DNA from: a virus
Length of the DNA: 64,000 bases
Reading direction: 5' to 3' (one strand)
Virus record (IMG/VR): IMGVR_UViG_3300009514_000013
Location: 20,363-84,362 of that record
Shown: positions 31,205-39,881 of the stretch, piece by piece
Numbering within the stretch: the stretch's first letter is position 1
How the letters are laid out: each line of letters begins with the position of its first letter
Notes under the pieces: generated by a model
What the model saw: the letters and a program-made list of their open reading frames with translations, nothing else
Told to the model about the DNA's origin: nothing
The model's database searches: none
Position numbers and translations under genes: made by a program

Positions 31205-31575
31205 TGGAGAAGACGTGTGTGAACTGTGGGGATGAGTTCGAGACAGATAACGAGGACTGCCATTGGTGTTCTGAGTCTTGTTGGGGAGAAATAGAAAACC
31301 TTCAACTACAGACACACGATTCGTACCACGAAGAAATCGGTGTTTCAGAAGCAGACAAGGCCCGAACAGCATTATCGTCTCCTATGGAAACAGAGATTTC
31401 AGAAGACGTAGAAAAACCATGGACGCGGGATTTGGCGGTAGCTGAACGACTTGTTGAGAGTGCAGAAATTGCCAACGATCCAAATGACGTTTCCTTTTTG
31501 ATCGATCTTGCTTCTAGCTATCTGCAACGTGCTCGAGATAGCGTCCAACCATTTGTAAATCAAAGGGCTAGCTGA
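31201..31575 (+). CDS. Zinc-finger protein
   Basis: 124 residues. N-terminal C-x2-C...C-x2-C...C (CVNCGDEFETDNEDCHWCSESC) forms a ribbon; the C-terminus is helical. It shares a base with the next start. Unknown function. Confidence 0.55.
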   Translation: MMEKTCVNCGDEFETDNEDCHWCSESCWGEIENLQLQTHDSYHEEIGVSEADKARTALSSPMETEISEDVEKPWTRDLAVAERLVESAEIANDPNDVSFLIDLASSYLQRARDSVQPFVNQRAS

Positions 31576-31784
31576 TGTTTCAGATTAAAACGTTCGATTT
31601 GCCGGTCACTTACAACGAAGTAGGTAATCGGGAAGTGCTAGAAGACTTCGCCAGAACCAGACTTCGGAGTGACATGAAAAAGATGGGGTATGAAATTATT
31701 CCTTCCTCTTTTCGTGTGGTTTGGTATGAATCATCTCGCGGTGTGGCTACTGCCAATGGCCTTCCGATCAAAGGAGTTAGTTGA
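31575..31784 (+). CDS. Hypothetical small protein
   Basis: 69 residues; starts on the last base of the upstream stop. Alpha/beta. It contains AAGGAG near its end, which serves the following gene. No family recognised. Confidence 0.5.
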   Translation: MFQIKTFDLPVTYNEVGNREVLEDFARTRLRSDMKKMGYEIIPSSFRVVWYESSRGVATANGLPIKGVS

Positions 31785-32236
31785 TGAAGTATGAGCTTGA
31801 ATTGGATGACACCGGCAATCGGTACTGGTTGTGTACGCTAGATGACGGTACGCAAGAAGCGATTCCGCCAGGATGGAAATTGGAACTAGGTTCGGGTTCC
31901 TGGACTGTCGAAGGTACAAACCACGGGCTTCCGATTGGAACTGTGGTCGCGGTCGAATTTCCTGAGAATCCAGAAGAGAGGAAGAAAGAATCTCTCTTGA
32001 AGCTATTACGACGCTCTCTGCAGAAGTCTTTCAAAGCTGAAGGATTGGAACTGTCTGACGAAGAAGCTGACGAGAAGATCCAACAGACGATTGATGAGAT
32101 TCTCGAGAAAACCAAGAACCCCGATGTCTTAAGAGCGAAATCGTCACTTGAAATTCCTGAGCCACCGCAAATCCTACCTGGTGAACAGAAGATTGTTGAT
32201 CAGTTGATAGGGGCAGGTTTCGGACGACATGGCTGA
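31784..32236 (+). CDS. Hypothetical acidic protein
   Basis: 150 residues from ATG 31784 (AAGGAG at 31771-31776). Beta-rich N-terminus, then a helical segment (LLKLLRRSLQKSFKAEG) and an acidic coiled tail. No assignment. Confidence 0.5.
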   Translation: MKYELELDDTGNRYWLCTLDDGTQEAIPPGWKLELGSGSWTVEGTNHGLPIGTVVAVEFPENPEERKKESLLKLLRRSLQKSFKAEGLELSDEEADEKIQQTIDEILEKTKNPDVLRAKSSLEIPEPPQILPGEQKIVDQLIGAGFGRHG

Positions 32237-32798
32237 ATCGAAATCACAGACTTCTGAAGCACCTCTAGTAAGACGTTCGGATGTAGAAGTCTTGGATGAT
32301 CCTCGTCAGATTCGACTGACTCCCAAACAACGGGAGGAGATGGATCGGAAAATCTACAAGACTTGGAGAGCTGTTCAAGATGGAATTCCAGAACAGAGGC
32401 ACACTCCTCGAATTGATCCCTACGATGTTGCTCAGATCGAACAAGACCAGATGCAGGAAGCTGCTAAGAAACCTGAGGTCTGGAAAAAGATCATGGAATA
32501 TTATGGTTTCACCTGGTATTCAGCTTCTGATCTCGATGCTCATCCCATGGTAGGACCAGCTCGCTACCGAACTAGAGATCAGAGAATCTTTTTGAAACCT
32601 CAGCCTTGTGGTCAATGGAGAAATGACTTGGAGATCCAAGAAGGTTTTTCTAATCCTCCAGAACGCTTGAAAATGGCTTTCACCTTGAAGGACCTCATCC
32701 TTGGATTTCGAACACCTGAGCAATTCGACAAATGGATGAAGAAACAGATTTCCGCAGTGATTTCGACCCAAATGCGAATGAGCCGAAATTCCGTATAG
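32229..32798 (+). CDS. Hypothetical protein upstream of portal
   Basis: 189 residues. A soluble helical protein with LTPKQREEMDRKIYKTWRA and YRTRDQRIFLKP. It overlaps its predecessor by eight bases. It may be a packaging or head accessory protein by position only. Confidence 0.5.
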   Translation: MAESKSQTSEAPLVRRSDVEVLDDPRQIRLTPKQREEMDRKIYKTWRAVQDGIPEQRHTPRIDPYDVAQIEQDQMQEAAKKPEVWKKIMEYYGFTWYSASDLDAHPMVGPARYRTRDQRIFLKPQPCGQWRNDLEIQEGFSNPPERLKMAFTLKDLILGFRTPEQFDKWMKKQISAVISTQMRMSRNSV

Positions 32799-32808
32799 TA
32801 TTGGCTCT

Positions 32809-32964
32809 ATGCCTGCCAAGTCGAAAGCTCAACTTCGCTTTCTATTCTCCAAAGGAGCCAAGAAAAAAGGCATCACCGAAGAACAAGTTCGAGAGTGGGC
32901 AAGATCTACTCCGAACATCTCTAAACTACCTGAACGTGTAGGCAAAAAATCTAAGAAGAAGTAG
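32809..32964 (+). CDS. Small phage protein of the MPAKSKAQ type
   Basis: 51 residues from ATG 32809. MPAKSKAQLRFLFSKG, TEEQVREWARST and LPERVGKKSKKK match a short basic protein commonly encoded just before phage portal genes. A competing frame at 32732-32941 is a shadow. Confidence 0.65.
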   Translation: MPAKSKAQLRFLFSKGAKKKGITEEQVREWARSTPNISKLPERVGKKSKKK

Positions 32965-32974
32965 GGTCAAGACA

Positions 32975-34693
32975 ATGGCTGGAATCGATATGTCTTTTGG
33001 TGGTCAAGAATTTCCGAGAGCGTTGGAGGTTCGCCAATACCTCTACAACAATGCGATCTTAGGGCAAACGACTAGGCTCCGAACTTTGGATCGATTGGAT
33101 GCTTTCTACAAAGGTCTTGAATATGCTCACCACCAAACCGGATGGGATGGATTCTCCGCAGATCAATTAGAGACGATTTCTCCTGATGCCACTAAACCGT
33201 TAGGTTTCACCAAACCAGCCGACAAGACCATGGTTGGTCAAAAGCGACCAACAGCACCTCTTCGTTTGACCGGAACGGTTGTGGATCGGTTCACAGGCCT
33301 CCTCTTCTCGAAGAAGCGTCTACCCAAAGTCACGATTGAAGATGATCAAGAATCCAACGACTTCGTCCAAGCCGTATTCAAGAAGACACGGTTTTGGAGA
33401 ACTATGTACAACTCCCGAACCTATGGCGGTTCGATGGGCTCTTCTTTGATCACAGTTCAGTTGAGGAATGGTCGTTTCTCGTTCAAAGCTCATAGTCCCA
33501 AGACGATTCAAGACATCGTTTGGGAAGATCCAGATCTCAAGATACCTGCTGGAGTTCTCATCCAGTACATCTATTACGTGGAAAAGGATGAAGTAGATCC
33601 GAAGACAGGTGCTCCGACTGGAACAATGAAGAACTGTCCTTATCTCTATCGAAGGATTATAGATGCTGAGTGTGACGTCATTTTCAAACCGGCTGAGATT
33701 GTGAACAACAAACTTCCTGAGATGGAGATTGATGAACACCAAAGCTACCAGCATAGATTGGGAGAATTCCCTGGAGTCTGGATTCAGAACCTTCCATGTG
33801 AAGAAGAAATCGATGGCGTTGCCGATTGCGAAGGTGTCTATCAGATCTTCGACACAATCGATCGGCAACTGGCTCAATCGAACAAGGGGTTGTTAGCCAA
33901 TCAGGATCCTACAGTTGTCCTTTCGATTGATAAGAAACTCATGTCGGCAGGAGTTCCTATCCACAAAGGATCTGAAAATTCTTTGAATGTTGGAATGGGT
34001 GGATCAGCCAACTACTTGGAGATATCTGCATCGGGAATCACAGCAGCAAGAGAATTCGTCAAAGACTTGAAACAAGCTGCAATGGATCGAGCTCAGGTTG
34101 TTCTTGCTGATCCTCAGACGATGGCTGGTTCAGCACAGTCTGCTTTAGCAATTGAGTTTCTTTATCAACCGATGCTCGAGAAAGCTGACAGGTTACGAGA
34201 GCAGTATGGTCAAGCGATTGAGGTTCTTGTTGACCTACTGTTGAAGTTGGGTCGGATTTGGTCGGATCCGCTTCGATATGAAGGAAATGCGAAACCTAAG
34301 TTTGATTTGCCTCCGAAGATTGTTGAGATGGATTCAGATCCCGAGAATCCAGAAGCTGAGATGGGTGTTCAAAAGCTCAAAGTGTTTCCAGTACCCGGAG
34401 AAGGTTCTCAGGTAGCATTGTCTTGGGGTCCTTACTTCTCGCCTACTCCTACAGATGTTCAGACGCAAATTGGTGTTGTTGCTACAGCTTATGGAGCTGG
34501 ATTGATTGACCTGGACACGGCAGTCAGCAAAGTAGCTCACATCCTGGATATTGAAGATGAAGAAGGTCTGTTACGGCGAGTGAAGGAAGAAAGCAAAAAG
34601 CGCAAAGCTGATGTGATGGCTAATTTAGAAGAAGCTGGAATGGGATGGCCTACCTCTCCAATTCCACGTCCAGAAGGTGAGGAACTCATATGA
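32975..34693 (+). CDS. Portal protein
   Basis: 572 residues; RBS AAGAAGTAGGG region. Features: RPTAPLRLTGTVVDRFTGL, RQLAQSNKGLLANQDPTVV, and the helical stem region ending EVLVDLLLKLGRIWSD, as in long portal families. Sits at the head vertex, binds terminase and the neck. Followed directly by a Pro/Gln-rich protein and MuF, the usual order. Confidence 0.85.
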   Translation: MAGIDMSFGGQEFPRALEVRQYLYNNAILGQTTRLRTLDRLDAFYKGLEYAHHQTGWDGFSADQLETISPDATKPLGFTKPADKTMVGQKRPTAPLRLTGTVVDRFTGLLFSKKRLPKVTIEDDQESNDFVQAVFKKTRFWRTMYNSRTYGGSMGSSLITVQLRNGRFSFKAHSPKTIQDIVWEDPDLKIPAGVLIQYIYYVEKDEVDPKTGAPTGTMKNCPYLYRRIIDAECDVIFKPAEIVNNKLPEMEIDEHQSYQHRLGEFPGVWIQNLPCEEEIDGVADCEGVYQIFDTIDRQLAQSNKGLLANQDPTVVLSIDKKLMSAGVPIHKGSENSLNVGMGGSANYLEISASGITAAREFVKDLKQAAMDRAQVVLADPQTMAGSAQSALAIEFLYQPMLEKADRLREQYGQAIEVLVDLLLKLGRIWSDPLRYEGNAKPKFDLPPKIVEMDSDPENPEAEMGVQKLKVFPVPGEGSQVALSWGPYFSPTPTDVQTQIGVVATAYGAGLIDLDTAVSKVAHILDIEDEEGLLRRVKEESKKRKADVMANLEEAGMGWPTSPIPRPEGEELI

Positions 34694-35193
34694 ACAAATT
34701 CAAATCATGGGCTGTTGAAGAACAAGAAGAAGATTTCGACTTCACAGAAGTGAGGAGAAACGAAGAACCTGTTCAACCACAGCAACAAGTTCAACCGACA
34801 TACCAACAGCCAGTTCCACAAGCACAACCACAAGGAGCTGTGTTCTATTCTCCACCTCCACAACCAATGATGATTCAACAATCGACTGGCTTTGTCGGCA
34901 ATTACCATCCAGCACCTCAACCAATAGAACCGATTCCTCGAACTTGTTGTTTGGTGAAAGCTGATCCTGATGGGGATCCGTATGAACGAATGATGGCGCA
35001 GATTCCAGATTCGGCTAAAGAAGCAGGGATTGATAAATCAAACGGTGTTGATGCGATGTCTCTCTCGGCTGAATCTATTGATGATCACATTCACCGAGTT
35101 CATTCGACACCGTCAGGAATGGTACGCCAACAAGGAAGACCGAGCCGAATCAGTACTAAAGGAAACTCCTCAGGTGGTCCAGTTGGATTGTGA
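34690..35193 (+). CDS. Pro/Gln-rich disordered protein
   Basis: 167 residues; ATGA overlap with the portal. Acidic N-terminus, then about 70 residues of P/Q repeats (PTYQQPVPQAQPQG), then a helical segment. Likely a flexible virion or assembly protein. Function unknown. Confidence 0.55.
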   Translation: MNKFKSWAVEEQEEDFDFTEVRRNEEPVQPQQQVQPTYQQPVPQAQPQGAVFYSPPPQPMMIQQSTGFVGNYHPAPQPIEPIPRTCCLVKADPDGDPYERMMAQIPDSAKEAGIDKSNGVDAMSLSAESIDDHIHRVHSTPSGMVRQQGRPSRISTKGNSSGGPVGL

Positions 35194-35194
35194 T

Positions 35195-35210
35195 GTTAAA
35201 TCGCTTTAAC
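35195..35210. promoter_or_regulatory. Palindrome GTTAAATCGCTTTAAC (site 5)
   Basis: Identical to site 2. It lies two bases after the upstream stop and four bases before the MuF-like start; no SD. Confidence 0.7.
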
Positions 35211-35214
35211 ACCA

Positions 35215-36195
35215 ATGGCTGATCCTTTTACCAAGAGGTTATTTGAACTTCATCTGAATCAACTCCAGAGACACGTTCGAAAGAATGGTGTTAAAGGCCT
35301 GGAATCTTTGTATAAAGAAGCTAAAGCTGACTTGTATGATCGTCTCCTCCAGGCTGGTGGTAGTTCTGCAACAACGCCAACAGCACTCCAATTGAGAGCG
35401 ATGATTGCCCAAGTAGATGCGGTTACAGAATCTCTTGGAAAGAATTTGAATAGTCATCTCAAAGACATATCAAAGTCTGCTTCTGAAATGGGTGCTCGAC
35501 ACGGAATTGATGAGTTCAAGAAGTTGGAGAAACATTTCACGGGGAACGTTCCAGTCCTTCAAATTGAAACTGCTGCTCAACTTAAAGGTCTTGTGAAAGA
35601 TACAACTTCGTCGCTACTCCGTCGCTATAGTCTTGCTTCGTCTGTTTGGAGTAATCAGGCCATTCAGGACATCGAGCAAGCTATGTCTGTTGGTTCAATG
35701 GCTGGTAAGCCAACCAATGACATCATCCAGGAAGTGATGGGGAAAACCGGCATCCTGGAACAAGAAAGATGGAGAGCTGAGAGAATTGTTCGGACCGAAA
35801 CAGCATTTGCTCATGGCCGGTCAAAATACGATGCGATGAAGCGAACCTCGGAAGAGCTTGGAGAGAAGAAACTCTACAAACGATTGATCGAGACTTTAGA
35901 CAATCGAACTGGTGATGACTCTTTTGTTCTCCATGGTCAGACAGTTCCAATCGATGAACCGTTTCGGTGGAAGCACAAACGAGCTGGTTCTTGGGTCGTG
36001 ACAGAATACCAACATCCTCCAAACAGACCGAATGACAGAGCTGTTGTGATTCCGTGGGATCCATCATGGGAAGAAACTTCTGGTGAGCGCCCATTGACGC
36101 GAGCCGAACTCAATACAGCACCTCCCACAAGATGGCGAAAGAAAGCAGGAGTTGAGATCCCACCTGGCCATCGTCCTGGTAAACCGGCTAGATAG
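35215..36195 (+). CDS. Minor head protein, Mu gpF-like
   Basis: 326 residues. C-terminal MuF domain: RWRAERIVRTETAFAHGRSK, LYKRLIETLDNRTGDDSFVL, and HGQTVPIDEPF. In this family the protein is incorporated in the head near the portal. The N-terminal half is helical. Start immediately after site 5. Confidence 0.85.
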   Translation: MADPFTKRLFELHLNQLQRHVRKNGVKGLESLYKEAKADLYDRLLQAGGSSATTPTALQLRAMIAQVDAVTESLGKNLNSHLKDISKSASEMGARHGIDEFKKLEKHFTGNVPVLQIETAAQLKGLVKDTTSSLLRRYSLASSVWSNQAIQDIEQAMSVGSMAGKPTNDIIQEVMGKTGILEQERWRAERIVRTETAFAHGRSKYDAMKRTSEELGEKKLYKRLIETLDNRTGDDSFVLHGQTVPIDEPFRWKHKRAGSWVVTEYQHPPNRPNDRAVVIPWDPSWEETSGERPLTRAELNTAPPTRWRKKAGVEIPPGHRPGKPAR

Positions 36196-36200
36196 AACTT

Positions 36201-36410
36201 ATGGAACAACCAGCCGACAACCCTTCTCTCGATGAGATCGAGCTGTGGGTGCGAGCAGCTGCACGTCAGATCCGCGCATGTGCAAAAAACAATATTTACG
36301 GGACTCTGAGATTTGAATTCTTCAATGGTCGAATCACAAGAAGTTTGATCGAGAAATCTGTGAAGGATCCATCAACTCTTGCGCCAGGCTTCGAATCGTC
36401 TGTAGATTAG
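36201..36410 (+). CDS. Hypothetical small protein
   Basis: 69 residues, a helix followed by beta (GTLRFEFFNGRITRSLIEKS). Six bases after the MuF stop. Possibly an assembly factor. Confidence 0.5.
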   Translation: MEQPADNPSLDEIELWVRAAARQIRACAKNNIYGTLRFEFFNGRITRSLIEKSVKDPSTLAPGFESSVD

Positions 36411-36449
36411 CGAAGGTATCAGCAGTCTTAGCTATCAGGGAGAAATAAA

Positions 36450-37001
36450 ATGCCAATGCCACCAAATGTTCTTCGAAATTGGGCAAACGGAGCCACCCAA
36501 AACGCCATGACTCCAGAAGAGGAAAACCCGGGCGAAGAGAATCTCATGGAGGAAGAATCCGAAGGAGAAGAAGTCGAGGGTAAAAACCGACTTTGGAATG
36601 ATGGGATCGAAGAAGGTGAAGAAGTAGAGCCAGAGGAATTGGAAGAACTCTCCGGATGGCTTGAAGAAAATGAACCTGAGATCGCTGCTGCAGTGAATGA
36701 ACTCGGAGAAGCAGTTTCTCTGGAAGACGCTGCAATGATCGATAGGGCAAAGGTTTCTCTCCAAGAAGCAACTCAGTATCTGAATCCTGAATATCCCGAA
36801 CTCTCCGAAGGTCAAAAGGAAAAAGCTGAGAAGACTATCTCTAAGCACATGCGTGAAAAGGGTCACCCGGCTGCTGGTACTCCAGAACATAAGCAAGCTG
36901 TTGCCATCGGACTGGCAGAAGCCCGTAAAGGCGAATCAAATCCAGGTCCTGAAGATGAAGAAGAGCTAGCCGAAGAAGAGATGGATATGGGTGAAATCTA
37001 A
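36450..37001 (+). CDS. Highly acidic protein with AxAIGLAEARK motif
   Basis: 183 residues; RBS AGGGAGA. Glu-rich coiled N-terminus and a C-terminal segment MREKGHPAAGTPEHKQAVAIGLAEARKG, resembling the DUF6496-type motif. Possible scaffold-like or DNA-mimicking head protein. Start of the next gene overlaps the stop. Confidence 0.55.
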   Translation: MPMPPNVLRNWANGATQNAMTPEEENPGEENLMEEESEGEEVEGKNRLWNDGIEEGEEVEPEELEELSGWLEENEPEIAAAVNELGEAVSLEDAAMIDRAKVSLQEATQYLNPEYPELSEGQKEKAEKTISKHMREKGHPAAGTPEHKQAVAIGLAEARKGESNPGPEDEEELAEEEMDMGEI

Positions 37002-37327
37002 TGACGCTTCCAGCACGCGATACTCCGGGGACTCTCGGTACTCTCGGATTCACAGGAGCTGGCTCGGACGAATTCCGAGATTATCGCCCGAGAGATGGTC
37101 ACACAGTTTCGGTGTATTTCGTCCGAGCCACTGTCAACGGAAATGCTGATTTCATTCGAGTTGCCCAAGATGGTAGCGAACAAGTAATTGCTCCTGGAGT
37201 TGCGGTAACGGCTGGGACTGAATTGATTCAACAAATTCAACATCCTGTGAATCAAATTCGTGTTCGATACACCGCAGTGGGAGTAGGCACAGCAACGTGT
37301 GAAGCGTTGGATGGTGGCATGGCGTAA
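37001..37327 (+). CDS. Beta-rich head accessory protein (putative)
   Basis: 108 residues. Gly-rich N-terminus (GTLGTLGFTGAGSDEF), then beta-strands (HTVSVYFVRATVNGNADFIR). Lies between head genes; possible decoration or fibre protein. No family recognised. Confidence 0.5.
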   Translation: MTLPARDTPGTLGTLGFTGAGSDEFRDYRPRDGHTVSVYFVRATVNGNADFIRVAQDGSEQVIAPGVAVTAGTELIQQIQHPVNQIRVRYTAVGVGTATCEALDGGMA

Positions 37328-37350
37328 CTATCCAGTGATACGTTCTAAAA

Positions 37351-37536
37351 ATGGATCAACCGAAAAAGAGTTCAACTCCTATTCCTGACACACCTTTTGA
37401 GTCTGAAAACGTCATGGCTGAAGACGCGGCCCGTGTGTTGAAACAACAGAGAGAACAGTCCGGTGGACTTGAAGACGCATCCAATGAAGGCGATGCACGA
37501 GTTTCAGATTCAAAACCTTACAAGAATCTGAAATAG
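37351..37536 (+). CDS. Hypothetical small protein
   Basis: 61 residues, polar and probably disordered. No SD seen. Unknown function. Confidence 0.4.
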   Translation: MDQPKKSSTPIPDTPFESENVMAEDAARVLKQQREQSGGLEDASNEGDARVSDSKPYKNLK

Positions 37537-37581
37537 CTCGGGACTTGTAACGAATTCCGTTCGACTGGTAGAACCTTAACT

Positions 37582-37839
37582 ATGCCAACCCCGAGAGATG
37601 CTGCGATGAAACATAACGCACCTGGTTCGATGCCTTCTTATTGTGGTCAGTGTGGTGGACCTGGCTCCATGTGTACTTGTGCAAGTTACAAAGAGCATGG
37701 GGCAAACGCCACAAATGCTGGTTCAGCCTCTGCTGACAATGGTCCGGAGATCAAAGAGACAAAATCTAATGGGCCCGGCAATGGTTCAGAAAAGAAAGAG
37801 AACGGTTCGGAAGAAAAGAAAAACGGAAACCCGTACTAA
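37582..37839 (+). CDS. Small protein with Cys motif and polar tail
   Basis: 85 residues. YCGQCGGPGSMCTC (about 20-33) is a possible zinc or disulfide site, followed by an Asn/Gly/Lys-rich disordered tail. Found among head genes. Function unknown. Confidence 0.5.
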   Translation: MPTPRDAAMKHNAPGSMPSYCGQCGGPGSMCTCASYKEHGANATNAGSASADNGPEIKETKSNGPGNGSEKKENGSEEKKNGNPY

Positions 37840-37850
37840 GAGGAAACGAC

Positions 37851-38033
37851 ATGGCTCAAGACAACACTCAGAATAAGCCCACTCAGCAAGATTCCGAACG
37901 AAAAGATGAATACCTTGGCGGTTACAAAGATGGATCGGAAGGCCTCTCGGAAGCACAGAAGTTCGGAACAGATCAGATTCCTGTGACCCACGATGCTCTT
38001 CCTGCGAAAAACCTCCAAAAAGCCGGTGGATAG
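37851..38033 (+). CDS. Hypothetical polar protein
   Basis: 60 residues; RBS AGAGGAAACG. Disordered, Gln/Asp/Lys-rich. It ends directly before the next gene. Confidence 0.45.
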   Translation: MAQDNTQNKPTQQDSERKDEYLGGYKDGSEGLSEAQKFGTDQIPVTHDALPAKNLQKAGG

Positions 38034-38426
38034 ATGTCGGTTCCGAAACAAGTAAAGATTTCGGGTGCGATGACCATCGGGCCTATTCAACCAACCACCG
38101 CACCTTTCCCAAGTGGTGAAGGTGTTGTGAGTTTGAATTTGCTTCACACAAGTCAGGTTGACACAGGTCCCAGATCAAGAATGATCAACTCACCAGCTTC
38201 TTTTGAAGATCTCCTTGCTGGTACAGGGATTACCAACCTTCGTTGGCTGTATCTTCGACCTCGTAATGCAACATTGACGTTCCGTCTGACATCTCCAGCT
38301 GGCGTCGATCAAGTCTTAACAATCTCTGAAATGTTGGTGATGTCTTGCCCATCACCTGGTTCTGAATGGACCTCTCTTGGTGTTCAAGGGGCTGGTGATC
38401 TTGAAATGATGCTGGCCGGAGATTAG
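38034..38426 (+). CDS. Beta-sandwich-like head or neck protein
   Basis: 130 residues; starts right after the upstream stop. Predicted all-beta (NATLTFRLTSPAGVDQVLTI). Candidate capsid decoration protein by position before the scaffold and capsid genes. Confidence 0.5.
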   Translation: MSVPKQVKISGAMTIGPIQPTTAPFPSGEGVVSLNLLHTSQVDTGPRSRMINSPASFEDLLAGTGITNLRWLYLRPRNATLTFRLTSPAGVDQVLTISEMLVMSCPSPGSEWTSLGVQGAGDLEMMLAGD

Positions 38427-38452
38427 AAATCCTATTGGAAGGAAAATAGAAA

Positions 38453-38872
38453 ATGTCTGCAGAAAATCCTACTGTTCGAGAAACTCTTAACAATGGCGTT
38501 GTCATGCGCATGTCTGATGCGAGTCGTGAGCTTTGCATGGGGGATGTTCTTGCTCGCTTGGTATCAGGTACAGCAGCGGATGAAACCGCTCTGGATCCCG
38601 ACGGCGCTGGAAACACTTTGAATTTGGCCTCTGCTCCATCTTGCTTGTTGGATCTTGTAGCTAACGCGGGAACTTTCACCGGCCGTCTTGAATTGGTGAT
38701 TGATGCTCGTGACACATCAGCTCCTCGATCTGGTCAAGCGATGTGGGATGGTCCCGGATCAACCAGGCTTCGATTCAATGCATCTGATGCAATTACTGAT
38801 CTTGATGCTTGGTATGCCCAATCAACTGACACCTTGAGCGCTCTTGATCGTGTTCTTGGTCAACGTGACTAA
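38453..38872 (+). CDS. Beta-rich putative structural protein
   Basis: 139 residues; RBS GGAAGG. Glycine- and alanine-rich with beta-strands (GRLELVIDARDT). Like its neighbour, a possible decoration protein. No family recognised. Confidence 0.5.
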   Translation: MSAENPTVRETLNNGVVMRMSDASRELCMGDVLARLVSGTAADETALDPDGAGNTLNLASAPSCLLDLVANAGTFTGRLELVIDARDTSAPRSGQAMWDGPGSTRLRFNASDAITDLDAWYAQSTDTLSALDRVLGQRD

Positions 38873-38889
38873 AATCAAAGGAGAATTTG

Positions 38890-39834
38890 ATGTTTGAAAA
38901 CGGAAAACCCGTCGAAGGTCAAGTTCAGATTGTCGCTTCCGATTCTCAGGAACCTCCTAAGGATCCTATGGTTTCGGCTGAACCTCCAAAAGAGGCAGAA
39001 GCTCAACCAGTAACCCCGGAAGCGAAATCTTCTGAAGAAAAGCCAGAAGCCAAAGAAGAGAAAAAGCCCACGTCTGTGAAAGCGAAGAGGACCAACATGG
39101 CCCAGCCACCGAAGAAAAAGACATCTCAGCGTAAACGATCCATTGAAGATCAAATCGTTTCTCGAGCTCGTCGAGAGTTTCGAAAAAAGATGAAGCCTGT
39201 TGCTGAAGCTTTAGGAATTGATCCCAATGACGATGAAGCTTTCAACGCAAAAATCGACGAAATGTTGAAAGTTCAAGAAGAATCGAAATCTGTGAGTGAG
39301 CGTCTGGAAGGTCGGTCGAAAGCTCTTGAAGAAAAAAATGGTGAATTGAACGCCAAGATCCACCAACTGCAGACAGAGCTTACGAAATCTCGTCGTGAAC
39401 TTGTTTCTGAACAAAGAAGCTTTCAGAACCTTCAGATTGAATATGAAATCAGGACTGAAGCGACGAAAGCTGGTCTCAGAGATCATGACTACGCGGTACA
39501 TCTCTTCAAACAATTTGTGAAAAGTTCTCCAGAAGATGCGGAAATTGATCCGGGTTCTTATTTCGAAGGCTTGAAAAAGGATTCTTCGAATCGTCATTTG
39601 TTTGTCGAAGAATCCGTATCGGCTGGACCAAAGCCAGTTTCAGATCAGGTTCAAAATCAAGAAGCAGTAGGAAATAACCAAAACCAAGCCCAGAATCTTC
39701 CTCCCCAGGGTGCACCTAAGCCTGTGGATCCAGGGACAAACACACAGGAAGCTCCTGATGCGCTAACCATGAATCAGCGTGATTTTAACAAACACACGCA
39801 AGACAAATATGGGTTCAGAGCTGGGCTGGCTTGA
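38890..39834 (+). CDS. Capsid scaffolding protein
   Basis: 314 residues from ATG 38890, SD AAAGGAGA. A Pro/Glu/Lys-rich N-terminus, a central coiled coil (about residues 120-190: SKALEEKNGELNAKIHQLQTEL) and a disordered Gln/Asn/Pro region ending DKYGFRAGLA. Position directly before the major capsid gene and the composition are typical of scaffolds. The ClpP-like protease at 26259 could be its processing enzyme; that is inferred. Confidence 0.75.
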   Translation: MFENGKPVEGQVQIVASDSQEPPKDPMVSAEPPKEAEAQPVTPEAKSSEEKPEAKEEKKPTSVKAKRTNMAQPPKKKTSQRKRSIEDQIVSRARREFRKKMKPVAEALGIDPNDDEAFNAKIDEMLKVQEESKSVSERLEGRSKALEEKNGELNAKIHQLQTELTKSRRELVSEQRSFQNLQIEYEIRTEATKAGLRDHDYAVHLFKQFVKSSPEDAEIDPGSYFEGLKKDSSNRHLFVEESVSAGPKPVSDQVQNQEAVGNNQNQAQNLPPQGAPKPVDPGTNTQEAPDALTMNQRDFNKHTQDKYGFRAGLA

Positions 39835-39881
39835 ACCAAATACGGTGCTTTGTGTAAGTTGCCGTGTAGAGGGAGATTGAA

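Noticed and set aside
32732-32941. 69-codon frame before the portal gene
   Set aside because: The MPAKSKAQ-type frame at 32809 fits a familiar phage protein; this is its shadow.
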